From assembly GCA_902800255.1 (NCBI GenBank), contig CADCDV010000057.1, forward strand, positions 1 through 5,830: a stretch of DNA of 5,830 nt, given 5' to 3'. Each line of letters starts with the position of its first letter. The stretch's first letter is position 1. The notes under the pieces are model-generated. The model saw only the letters and a program-made list of their open reading frames with translations, had not been told where the DNA came from and did not search any database. Below are positions 1 to 4,975 of the stretch, piece after piece. The position numbers and the translations under genes were made by a program. Source of the stretch: an uncultured Erysipelotrichaceae bacterium (GTDB taxonomy: Bacteria > Bacillota_I > Bacilli_A > RFN20 > CAG-826).

Positions 1-549
1 ACCCTTGGAACCGGTGTCGGCGGCGGACTTTTCCTTGATGGAAAACTCTACGAAGGCAACGAAGGCAAAGGAACCGAGCTTGGCCACATGGTCATCGAAA
101 GAGGCGGACGTCAGTGCACTTGCGGACTCAAAGGATGCCTTGAGGCATACGCTTCGGTTACCGCTTTGATTAGCGACACCAAGAAAGCCATGAAGAAAGA
201 CAAAGCCTCCAAGATGTGGGACTTCGTCAAAGGCGACATCAAAAAAGTTGATGGCCGCACTTCATTCGAATGCGCCAAAAAAGGCGACAAGACCGCTTTG
301 AAAGTCGTCGATGATTATGAGGAATATCTCACCCTCGGAATCATCAACTTCTGCAATATCTTCCGCCCAGAGGCTGTCATCTTAAGTGGCGGTCTTTCCA
401 ATCAGCGCAAATACTTAACCGACGCCGTCGAGAAGAAGCTCGCGGCCAAGGATTATGGCTTCAAGAGAACCCCTGAAGTCAGAGTTCTCGTCTCTGCCTT
501 AGGCAGCGATGCCGGCGTTGTCGGTGCAGCCGCTCTTTTCATCGCTTAG
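1..549 (+). CDS. ROK-family sugar kinase (glucokinase-like), C-terminal part
   Basis: This is the C-terminal 182 residues of a ROK kinase, open from the first base of the window in frame 1; the N-terminal ATP-binding part is missing. ROK enzymes phosphorylate hexoses such as glucose or N-acetylmannosamine with ATP in the cytosol, and some relatives are transcriptional repressors. Seen here: the Gly-rich loop LGTGVGGG (visible residues 2-9), the ELGH sugar-contact motif (26-29), and the ROK zinc site made by His29 with Cys39, Cys41 and Cys46 in the pattern CxCGxxGCxE, followed by Glu48. Further on, EAVILSGG (about 135-142) matches the C-terminal nucleotide-side glycine motif. The stop is TAG at 547-549. 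The sugar specificity cannot be read from this fragment. Glucokinase is the commonest role in Firmicutes, so that name is an inference; the family call is secure. It lies just upstream of the PIN gene on the same strand but is separated from it by a promoter-like region. Confidence 0.93.
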   Translation, partial: TLGTGVGGGLFLDGKLYEGNEGKGTELGHMVIERGGRQCTCGLKGCLEAYASVTALISDTKKAMKKDKASKMWDFVKGDIKKVDGRTSFECAKKGDKTALKVVDDYEEYLTLGIINFCNIFRPEAVILSGGLSNQRKYLTDAVEKKLAAKDYGFKRTPEVRVLVSALGSDAGVVGAAALFIA

Positions 550-556
550 AAAACTC

Positions 557-576
557 TAGGAACCAATAGGTTCTAA
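557..576 (+). other. Small inverted repeat in the ROK-PIN gap
   Basis: GAACC (560-564) and GGTTC (569-573) form a 5-bp stem with the tetraloop AATA, just after the ROK stop codon and just before a promoter-like motif. It lacks a T tract, so it is a poor Rho-independent terminator. It could be an operator overlapping the -35 region of the next gene, or chance. Confidence 0.35.
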
Positions 577-579
577 ATA

Positions 580-594
580 TAGTAAAATTAACTC
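580..594 (+). promoter_or_regulatory. Putative promoter -10 region of the PIN gene
   Basis: The motif TAGTAAAATTAACTC contains a -10-like TAAAAT (583-588) placed 24 nt before the ATG at 613. The same 15-bp string recurs with one mismatch (TAGTAAGATTAACTC) at 2146-2160, in front of the membrane-protein gene. A clear -35 is not visible here; GAACCA at 560-565 would have the right 17-nt spacing but is a poor match. Confidence 0.5.
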
Positions 595-596
595 AT

Positions 597-605
597 AAAG
601 GAGGT
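597..605 (+). promoter_or_regulatory. Strong ribosome binding site preceding ATG 613
   Basis: AAAGGAGGT is a near-perfect Shine-Dalgarno sequence. Its AGGAGG core lies 8 nt before ATG 613, which is ideal spacing. It directs initiation in a frame that closes after nine codons, not in the frame of the PIN protein. This is why the start of that gene looks damaged or regulated. Confidence 0.85.
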
Positions 606-612
606 ACTTTTA

Positions 613-642
613 ATGTACGAACCTTGCGAAATTTTTGAATAA
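613..642 (+). other. Nine-codon ORF at the expected PIN gene start
   Basis: From the well-placed ATG 613 the reading is MYEPCEIFE then TAA (640-642). The PIN protein lies in the +1 frame and continues from the same spot. Removing one T from the TTTTT run at 632-636 would fuse the two as MYEPCEILNNFDKVFMDTC, giving an intact protein of about 496 residues. Three readings fit: (a) a one-base sequencing or assembly error, or a real indel that has broken the gene; (b) a programmed +1 shift; (c) a leader ORF whose stop lies 5 nt past the TTG 635 start, allowing termination-reinitiation. I favour (a), because the fused N-terminus is so natural. Confidence 0.6.
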
Positions 643-2104
643 TTTCGACAAAGTGTTCATGGATACTTGTTCCTTGATGGAAGACTCGTTCCCAGTCTTC
701 ATGGATTGCTTAGTCAAATCCCGTGAATATTGGAAAGACGGTTTGAAAGTTATTGTTCTTGGCGAATGCATAGAAGAACTCAAAAAGCATTCGAAGAGCA
801 AGGAAGGCGATAAGTTAGTAGAAGCGAAACTCGCCCTTAAAATCCTGCAAGACAATAAACGCCATGGCAAAACCATTGAGATCACAAAACCAACGCACAA
901 AGACGGTTTTGCGGATAGAGCAATCTTTGCCAAGGTCACCGATCTGAGAATCGCCGAGAAGATTCTCATCATCACCCAAGACAAGAAACTTACAAACGAC
1001 ATCCGTGGTCTCAATAGCCTCGAATCCCAAAAGGGAAGAAACATCAACGTCTACCGCATTGGTAGAAACGGTGATTTAGAGGTGAACTACGGTGAGAAGC
1101 CGCTAGAACGCGCGCCAGCAAGAAACACAATTCGACCAAGTTCGAACAAAACCCCATTCAAAACTAAACAGGAAGCTCCGCAAAAAGCCCCTGAAAAACC
1201 AAAAATCACTGACAAATCCCCTGTGGTTTTAGCAGATTCCGTTCTTTCCGCGAATCTCAGCAATCCTAACTACCCATCTTCAAGGAAGATTGAGGATATC
1301 GACAAACAGCTTTCCCTCCTCAAGGCCATGAAGCCTGCTGAGAAAGCAAATCTCAAGCTCCGTTACCCAGAGGAGAAGTTGCTTGAAGAGAAGAAGCGCT
1401 TAGCTCCTGCTCCAAAAGCCAAACCAGCCGAACCAAAGAAACCAGTTGAGCCAAAGAAAGTTGCTCCTGCTCCAAAACAGGAAGCAAAACCTGAGGTTCA
1501 GAAAACCTTCTACGGAATTGGAAGAACCCCAAGCTTCGCGCTTCAGAAACTTGGTGACCATAACGGTTGGATCTTCCGTGACCCAGCGGTTGAATACTTC
1601 GCGCCTGTGCATGGCGCCTATGACGTCACCACGAGAGATCTCAAAGGCGTCGACAAAGAGTTGTCTCAACTCAAGCCAGACATGATGGAAGAGTGGCCAA
1701 TCAAAGGCGCGACCATTCTCTTCGAGAAGAAGAACAACGACTTCTACGCCTCTCTCAAACCTAAACCTGTGGCGGTGGCCAAACCAAAAGCCGCGCCAAA
1801 GGCGAAAGCGGCCCCAGCTCCAAAAGCAAAGCCAGCGGAACCCAAGAAAGCCGCTCCAGCTAAGAAAGCCGCCCCAAAGAAACCTGTCAGCCACAGTTCC
1901 GGCTTTGCCGAAACCCAAAAGCAGGATCAGATTCTTAACGCCAACATCAACAACCCTAATTATTCAAAAGTCTTGGCGGCCAAAGCCATCGAGGCTCAGA
2001 TCGAAAGGGTTCGTCATCTTAAACCAGGTGAAGCCAATGAGCTTAACCTTGGGCTAAAAGATTTACAGACCAAACTTAAAGAGATTAGAAACGGCCTCAA
2101 ATAA
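635..2104 (+). CDS. PIN-domain protein with Lys/Ala/Pro linkers and two NPNY modules
   Basis: Numbering uses TTG 635 as residue 1. Residues about 5-143 form a PIN domain, a Mg-dependent ribonuclease fold. Candidate acidic residues are Asp10 (FMDTCSL), Glu47 (or Glu44), Asp94 (FADRAI) and Asp116 (ITQDKKL), in the order the family requires, so the domain is probably catalytic. A basic Pro-rich linker follows (about 155-195). Next come helical module A (202-256), a Lys/Ala/Pro linker (257-290), a distinct domain of about 85 residues that I do not recognise (291-374), a second such linker (375-418), and module B (432-486), a duplicate of A sharing the NPNY motif. There is no signal peptide or membrane segment, so it should be cytosolic. 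The basic linkers suggest nucleic-acid or ribosome contact, by inference. No antitoxin-like partner gene is adjacent and the protein is several times larger than VapC toxins, so a toxin role is unlikely. The start is problematic: the strong ribosome binding site feeds ATG 613 in another frame, and TTG 635 has no ribosome binding site of its own. The exact function is unknown; a PIN RNase is about 80% sure. Confidence 0.82.
   Translation: MNNFDKVFMDTCSLMEDSFPVFMDCLVKSREYWKDGLKVIVLGECIEELKKHSKSKEGDKLVEAKLALKILQDNKRHGKTIEITKPTHKDGFADRAIFAKVTDLRIAEKILIITQDKKLTNDIRGLNSLESQKGRNINVYRIGRNGDLEVNYGEKPLERAPARNTIRPSSNKTPFKTKQEAPQKAPEKPKITDKSPVVLADSVLSANLSNPNYPSSRKIEDIDKQLSLLKAMKPAEKANLKLRYPEEKLLEEKKRLAPAPKAKPAEPKKPVEPKKVAPAPKQEAKPEVQKTFYGIGRTPSFALQKLGDHNGWIFRDPAVEYFAPVHGAYDVTTRDLKGVDKELSQLKPDMMEEWPIKGATILFEKKNNDFYASLKPKPVAVAKPKAAPKAKAAPAPKAKPAEPKKAAPAKKAAPKKPVSHSSGFAETQKQDQILNANINNPNYSKVLAAKAIEAQIERVRHLKPGEANELNLGLKDLQTKLKEIRNGLK
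1235..2095 (+). repeat. Two copies of a 55-residue NPNY module (1238-1402 and 1928-2092)
   Basis: Residues 202-256 and 432-486 of the PIN protein align without gaps at a constant offset of 230 residues. Shared positions include L204/L434, A206-N207/A436-N437, NPNY at 210-213/440-443, I222/I452, Q225/Q455, K233-P234/K463-P464, E236/E466, L240/L470 and L242/L472. I count about 14 identities in 55, plus many conservative changes. Both copies look helical. The DNA copies have diverged, so this is an old intragenic duplication. Confidence 0.75.
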
Positions 2105-2119
2105 TTGTTTAAACAATTA
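2102..2119. repeat. 18-bp perfect palindrome at the PIN gene stop codon
   Basis: TAATTGTTTAAACAATTA reads the same on both strands with no central spacer. It begins exactly at the TAA stop of the PIN gene and ends 6 nt before the -35 of the next gene. It has no T tract and no loop, so a terminator is unlikely. A dimeric repressor site is possible. Confidence 0.55.
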
Positions 2120-2125
2120 GAAACC

Positions 2126-2154
2126 TTGAACATAGATTACAAGGCTAGTAAGAT
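2126..2154 (+). promoter_or_regulatory. Putative sigma-A-type promoter of the membrane-protein gene
   Basis: A -35 hexamer TTGAAC (2126-2131) and a -10 hexamer TAAGAT (2149-2154) are separated by 17 nt. Transcription would begin near 2161, giving a leader of about 22 nt. CCTTG (2124-2128) and CAAGG (2140-2144) form a short inverted repeat over the -35 and spacer. The -10 lies within the 15-bp motif shared with the PIN gene promoter region. Confidence 0.6.
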
Positions 2155-2182
2155 TAACTCGTTTCTAGTAAAGGACTAACTT

Positions 2183-2641
2183 ATGAAAAAGACTTCAAAT
2201 TTAGGTGGATTACTTGGCATTTGTGCCCTTATCTTCACCCTTTGCGCGTTCCTCTTCCCAATCGCTCCTGGTGTCCAGGCCGGTGCGGATGAGCTTGTTC
2301 GCGGTTATGACTTCGTCTTCACCAACCCAGCTGCTCCATTCACAATCAGCGCGACTGGCGGACTTGTCGCCATGTTCGTTCTCTTCATCGTTGGCGCTGC
2401 CTTCGAGCTCCTCGGAGTCGCCTTCGGATGGTATGGCGGAAAGTTCGGCGGATTCCTTTCGATCGTCGGTGGCCTCTGCATGGCCGTTGCCGGCATCTTA
2501 GCCTTCCTTGCTCCAACCATGGTTGAAGCTCCTCAGTTCCAGCTTACCCTTGCTTGGGGATTCATCGCTACCGCGATCGCTTCCCTCATCGCCGCTGGCA
2601 TCGAACTCTTCGTCGGCGTCAAAGCCTTCCTTGCTAAATAA
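2183..2641 (+). CDS. Small four-helix membrane protein, unknown function
   Basis: I do not recognise the family. The 152-residue product starts at ATG 2183, preceded by AAAGGA (2170-2175) with 7 nt spacing. Four hydrophobic stretches are visible at about 7-28, 58-81, 88-111 and 122-146, rich in Gly, Ala and Phe; the loops are short except for residues 29-57. The N-terminus begins MKK, and an Ala/Gly-rich stretch (VQAGA) follows the first helix. A cleaved signal peptide with three remaining helices is therefore an alternative topology. Glu75 and Glu141 sit within or at the edges of predicted membrane helices, which is unusual and might matter for function. The gene has its own promoter and ends at a strong terminator, so it is probably monocistronic. 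The coding assignment is secure; the function is unassigned. Confidence 0.75.
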   Translation: MKKTSNLGGLLGICALIFTLCAFLFPIAPGVQAGADELVRGYDFVFTNPAAPFTISATGGLVAMFVLFIVGAAFELLGVAFGWYGGKFGGFLSIVGGLCMAVAGILAFLAPTMVEAPQFQLTLAWGFIATAIASLIAAGIELFVGVKAFLAK

Positions 2642-2652
2642 GGAAAGACAAC

Positions 2653-2688
2653 AAAAAACCTAGGACCGATTCGTCGGTCCTTTTTTTG
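2653..2688 (+). terminator. Rho-independent terminator after the membrane-protein gene
   Basis: AGGACCGA (2662-2669), loop TTCG (2670-2673) and TCGGTCCT (2674-2681) form a perfect 8-bp stem with a stable UUCG tetraloop. It runs into seven T residues (2681-2687), and an A-run lies upstream at 2653-2658. It separates the membrane-protein gene from the next gene. Confidence 0.95.
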
Positions 2689-2705
2689 TGAACATTTTCG
2701 TAAAA

Positions 2706-2728
2706 GCCTCTATATGAATAGTGGAGGC
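2706..2728 (+). promoter_or_regulatory. Hairpin covering the ribosome binding site of the 128-residue gene
   Basis: GCCTCTAT (2706-2713) can pair with GTGGAGGC (2721-2728), including two G-U pairs, around the 7-nt loop ATGAATA. The pairing buries the Shine-Dalgarno sequence GGAGG (2723-2727), which stands 5 nt before ATG 2733. This would lower translation until the hairpin opens, but only if the transcript begins upstream of 2706. No convincing promoter is visible between the terminator and this point. Confidence 0.4.
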
Positions 2729-2732
2729 AATT

Positions 2733-3119
2733 ATGAATAATTCAATTTACGAAAACACCGAGACAGAAGTGCTCACATATTTCTCAAAACTCATATCCGC
2801 AGGGCTTGATCCCTATTCTTCCCAGTTCAAAGGCACTTTCAAAATGACCACTTTGAGGGAGAAGCTTTGCAAGACTCTCAAAGACACCGCAAGCCTTATC
2901 AGTGGGTGGGGCTATGACATGAATCGCTACCAACAGATTTGTGATGTCTGTGCGGAAAAGATGGTGAAAGAAATAAATTATGAAGTTGAAAAATTATTTC
3001 AGGAAAATGTCAAAGGCAGCTATTTCATCGTCGACTTTGGCGCCTACGAAAATCAGATATCATCTTTATTATTTAACGCGTTCGCGCGTATGAATGAGCG
3101 GGCAAAAAATTTCGCATAA
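2733..3119 (+). CDS. Hypothetical 128-residue soluble protein
   Basis: I do not recognise it. The start ATG 2733 is chosen because GGAGG (2723-2727) lies just upstream; a GTG at 2721 is in frame but overlaps that ribosome binding site. The product looks mostly helical and charged, with no membrane segment or signal peptide. It contains a Gly-Trp-Gly turn (SGWGYD) at about residues 58-63, three Cys (two in ICDVCAEK, about 70-77), and a short hydrophobic stretch YFIVDFGAY (about 98-106) that could be a beta strand. No catalytic or DNA-binding motif can be named. Its base composition looks more AT-rich than that of the flanking genes, which may mean foreign origin or weak expression. It ends 4 nt before the first CIRCE element of hsp20, with no terminator between, so its transcript could run into hsp20. 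Confidence 0.65.
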   Translation: MNNSIYENTETEVLTYFSKLISAGLDPYSSQFKGTFKMTTLREKLCKTLKDTASLISGWGYDMNRYQQICDVCAEKMVKEINYEVEKLFQENVKGSYFIVDFGAYENQISSLLFNAFARMNERAKNFA

Positions 3120-3123
3120 AAAA

Positions 3124-3150
3124 TTAGCACTTACCTATTGACAGTGCTAA
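3124..3150 (+). promoter_or_regulatory. CIRCE element 1 (HrcA operator)
   Basis: TTAGCACTT (3124-3132), a 9-nt spacer, then CAGTGCTAA (3142-3150). The core arms TTAGCACT and AGTGCTAA are perfect inverted repeats, matching the CIRCE consensus TTAGCACTC-N9-GAGTGCTAA with one change in each arm. It covers the -35 hexamer of hsp20, so HrcA bound here should block RNA polymerase. Confidence 0.95.
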
Positions 3151-3165
3151 AAAGAGGGCTAATAT
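3138..3165 (+). promoter_or_regulatory. Sigma-A-type promoter of hsp20
   Basis: A perfect -35 TTGACA (3138-3143) lies inside CIRCE 1. The -10 is TAATAT (3160-3165) with a 16-nt spacer, or less likely TATATA (3163-3168). The transcription start should fall near 3171-3176, inside CIRCE 2. Confidence 0.85.
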
Positions 3166-3169
3166 ATAG

Positions 3170-3196
3170 TTAGCACTTAGGAAGAATGAGTGCTAA
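3170..3196 (+). promoter_or_regulatory. CIRCE element 2 (HrcA operator)
   Basis: TTAGCACTT (3170-3178), a 9-nt spacer, then GAGTGCTAA (3188-3196): one mismatch to the 18 consensus arm bases. It overlaps the expected transcription start and lies 46 bp, centre to centre, from CIRCE 1. Confidence 0.96.
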
Positions 3197-3219
3197 AAAA
3201 TCCCAAGGAGGTAACTACA

Positions 3220-3627
3220 ATGACATTTGATTTAGTCAACTACGGATTTGATCCATTCTACGATTTCTTCGCTCCAGTTAGCAGAAGAGAAAATCACGCC
3301 ATCTCCATGAAGACGGATGTCAAAGAAGACGAAACCCATTACATGATGGATGTAGAGCTTCCTGGCGTTAAGAAAGAAGACATCAACGTCACCCTCAAAG
3401 ATGGATACTTAACCATCTCCGCCAAACGCGAAGACAAGAGGGATGAAAAGTCCAAAGGCAAATATGTCTGCCACGAGAGAACCTACGGTTCTGCTTCTAG
3501 GACTTACTATGTTGGCCTAACCGACGAAAAGAGCATCAACGCTAAATTCGAAAACGGTGTTCTCTCCCTCGTCTTCCCTAAACAAGGAGAGAAGAAAGAG
3601 TTGGTTCACAACATCTCAATCAACTAG
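3220..3627 (+). CDS. hsp20: Hsp20/alpha-crystallin small heat-shock protein
   Basis: A 135-residue small heat-shock protein, an ATP-independent cytosolic holdase that forms oligomers and keeps unfolding proteins soluble for DnaK and other chaperones. The alpha-crystallin domain spans about residues 30-120. It has the usual DVELPGVKKEDI strand-loop region (44-55), LTISAKRE (64-71) and the signature FENGVLSLVFPK (110-121). The C-terminal tail carries the anchoring IxI motif as ISI (132-134), so oligomerisation should be intact. The N-terminal arm is short and Phe-rich (FDPFYDFF, 10-17), as in bacterial class A proteins. ATG 3220 is chosen because AAGGAGG (3205-3211) precedes it by 8 nt; an in-frame GTG at 3190 lies inside the operator and is not credible. 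Two CIRCE elements bracket the promoter, so HrcA should repress the gene and release it on heat or protein stress. I see no CtsR-type repeat. The gene ends in TAG and is followed by a bidirectional terminator. Confidence 0.97.
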   Translation: MTFDLVNYGFDPFYDFFAPVSRRENHAISMKTDVKEDETHYMMDVELPGVKKEDINVTLKDGYLTISAKREDKRDEKSKGKYVCHERTYGSASRTYYVGLTDEKSINAKFENGVLSLVFPKQGEKKELVHNISIN

Positions 3628-3628
3628 T

Positions 3629-3655
3629 AACAGCGGCTACTCCTTTCACGCTGTT
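3629..3655 (+). repeat. Inverted repeat just after hsp20
   Basis: AACAGCG (3629-3635) and CGCTGTT (3649-3655) are perfect 7-bp arms around a 13-nt loop, starting 2 nt after the stop codon. There is no T tract, so it is not a terminator by itself. It may protect the 3' end of the hsp20 message, or be chance. Confidence 0.45.
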
Positions 3656-3683
3656 CCATACCAACTATCTCGACTAACAAAAG

Positions 3684-3716
3684 AAAGAGGCGTCCTTACT
3701 CCGCGCCTCTTTTTTT
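3684..3716. terminator. Bidirectional terminator between convergent units
   Basis: AAAGAGGCG (3684-3692) and CGCCTCTTT (3704-3712) form a 9-bp stem with an 11-nt loop, followed by seven T residues on the plus strand. Read on the minus strand, the same stem is followed by a T-rich tail (TTTCTTTTGTT). It can therefore end both hsp20 and the radical SAM unit, whose last stop codon is 3721-3723. Confidence 0.9.
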
Positions 3717-3720
3717 GTTT

Positions 3721-4974
3721 TTAAAGTTTGATTTGCTTTGGGAAAGGTTCTTTTCTCATGATTCCCCACATCTTGTCGATGTATGAGAGGGTATAGAAGT
3801 TCTCGAAGTAGTGGTAGTAGAAGGCTCCTTTGAGAGTCATCGTGTACACGCCGTCTTTCTCAGCGAGGTATCCGATCTTCTTCGCTAACCATAGCTCAAA
3901 CCGGTACATCTTTTTTAGCGGCACTCCGAAGAACTTCTCGAAGTCTTTCTCATCAACGCTTGTGCTATAAGCAGTCCAGAAGAGCCAATAGACCATTCTT
4001 TGTCTTTTCTTGAACCTGATGGTCAACGAAGTTGGGAGTTTTCCTTCTTCGATTCTCTTGATATAGGCATCGACATCGAACGTGTTGATCTTGAACTGGT
4101 CCCTAAGGAGAGTGGTGGCGGAACAACCAAAGCCTAAGAAAGTCTCTCTCGTCATAGACGAGTATTTGGCTTCTGGTTTGCTTGAAAAGGTCCAGATCGT
4201 GCTTCTTGGATAGCCTTTCTCTTGGCAATGTTTCGTTATGGCATCGAGAAGGGCTCTCTTCTCTTTCTTTGGTAATGCTTTGACCTTGCTTGAGGTGAAA
4301 GTGAAATCGATGAACGGATAAATGGCTACGTGATTCGCGCCTAGTTCGAAAGCTTCATCGACGTCCGCTTTCAAATCTTCATAGGTCTGGGAAGGAAGAG
4401 CGAATATGAAGTCCATGGAAACGGTCTCAAAAGGAACGGCCTCAAGAGCCTCTTTCATGGCTTTGGTGTCTACGCTTCTTCTTCCTAAGATGGATTGGTA
4501 TTTCTCTCTGAAGGATTGAATGCCAATCGAGATCTTTGTTACACCGGCATCTTTGAGGATTTGAAGCGTATCTTTGTTAACGTTCTCCGGATGAAGCTCC
4601 AAACCGATTCCTTCTGTGATGATGAAGTGCTCGTTTATGGCCTCAATGATCTCCTTGATTCTAGGCGCGGATAAAGCAGGGGTTCCGCCTCCAAAGTAGA
4701 GGCTCGTGACCTTCTTCTTTTCTTTGCTTTGAGAACCAACTAAATGAATCTCTTTTATGAGGGCGTCGATATACCTATTACTCTCCTCTTCTGAGTAGAG
4801 TTTTTTGCAATACGGGCAGAAATTGCAGATGCTTTTGCAAAAAGGAAGGTGAACATATAGACCTAAATTGTCGAGGTTTTCATATGGGAGAACCTGGTCG
4901 TAATCGCTCTTGAAGGTGAATGGTTTGAGTGACCTTGTTAACCAGCTTCTCGCAAGGGAAGTAAGGAAGCTCAT
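3721..4974 (-). CDS. HemN-like radical SAM enzyme, substrate unknown
   Basis: A 417-residue cytosolic radical SAM protein of the HemN/HemW branch. These enzymes cleave S-adenosylmethionine on a [4Fe-4S] cluster to make a 5'-deoxyadenosyl radical. After an N-terminal extension of about 36 residues comes YVHLPFC and the cluster motif Cys46-X3-Cys50-X2-Cys53, with an additional Cys56. LYFGGGTPA (92-100) is the SAM-binding glycine motif. LELHPENV and ISIGIQSF follow in the usual HemN order, then DFIFALPSQTYEDL. The C-terminal part (about 290-417) has the winged-helix look of a HemN C-terminal domain, ending in a Tyr/Phe-rich segment around GAFYYHYFENFY. No haem-biosynthesis gene is near, and many family members are not coproporphyrinogen oxidases, so the hemN name should not be transferred. 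The gene starts 1 nt after the stop of the upstream radical SAM gene (TAA-A-ATG) with no clear ribosome binding site, which implies translational coupling. The two probably act in one pathway. Length lies between typical HemW and HemN. Confidence 0.9.
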   Translation of the reverse strand: MSFLTSLARSWLTRSLKPFTFKSDYDQVLPYENLDNLGLYVHLPFCKSICNFCPYCKKLYSEEESNRYIDALIKEIHLVGSQSKEKKKVTSLYFGGGTPALSAPRIKEIIEAINEHFIITEGIGLELHPENVNKDTLQILKDAGVTKISIGIQSFREKYQSILGRRSVDTKAMKEALEAVPFETVSMDFIFALPSQTYEDLKADVDEAFELGANHVAIYPFIDFTFTSSKVKALPKKEKRALLDAITKHCQEKGYPRSTIWTFSSKPEAKYSSMTRETFLGFGCSATTLLRDQFKINTFDVDAYIKRIEEGKLPTSLTIRFKKRQRMVYWLFWTAYSTSVDEKDFEKFFGVPLKKMYRFELWLAKKIGYLAEKDGVYTMTLKGAFYYHYFENFYTLSYIDKMWGIMRKEPFPKQIKL

Positions 4975-4975
4975 T

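Noticed and set aside
610..1047. 145-residue minus-strand open frame over the PIN domain
   Set aside because: No credible ribosome binding site or family match; it overlaps the well-supported PIN domain and looks like a reverse-strand shadow.
1403..1477. Exact 15-bp DNA repeat (GCTCCTGCTCCAAAA) 60 bp apart
   Set aside because: It encodes the APAPK linker repeat of the PIN protein and is explained by low-complexity coding, not by a mobile or regulatory element.
1400..1918. 172-residue open frame on the minus strand inside the PIN gene
   Set aside because: It is the complement of the Lys/Ala/Pro linkers, giving a Trp/Phe/Arg-rich product with no domain. The plus-strand frame has the domains, the repeats and the full length.
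635..2104. VapC-type toxin-antitoxin system
   Set aside because: The PIN protein is far longer than VapC toxins and no small antitoxin gene lies next to it; the nine-codon ORF is too short to be one.
2714..2740. Eight-codon ORF (MNSGGNYE) overlapping the start of the 128-residue gene
   Set aside because: No ribosome binding site precedes its ATG, which sits in the hairpin loop; probably chance.
3190..3219. Upstream GTG start for hsp20
   Set aside because: The GTG lies inside the right arm of CIRCE 2 and has no spaced ribosome binding site, while ATG 3220 has AAGGAGG at 8 nt.
3721..4974. Annotation as coproporphyrinogen III oxidase HemN or as HemW
   Set aside because: The family resemblance is clear, but the Cys spacing, N-terminal extension and absence of haem genes do not support a specific haem role.
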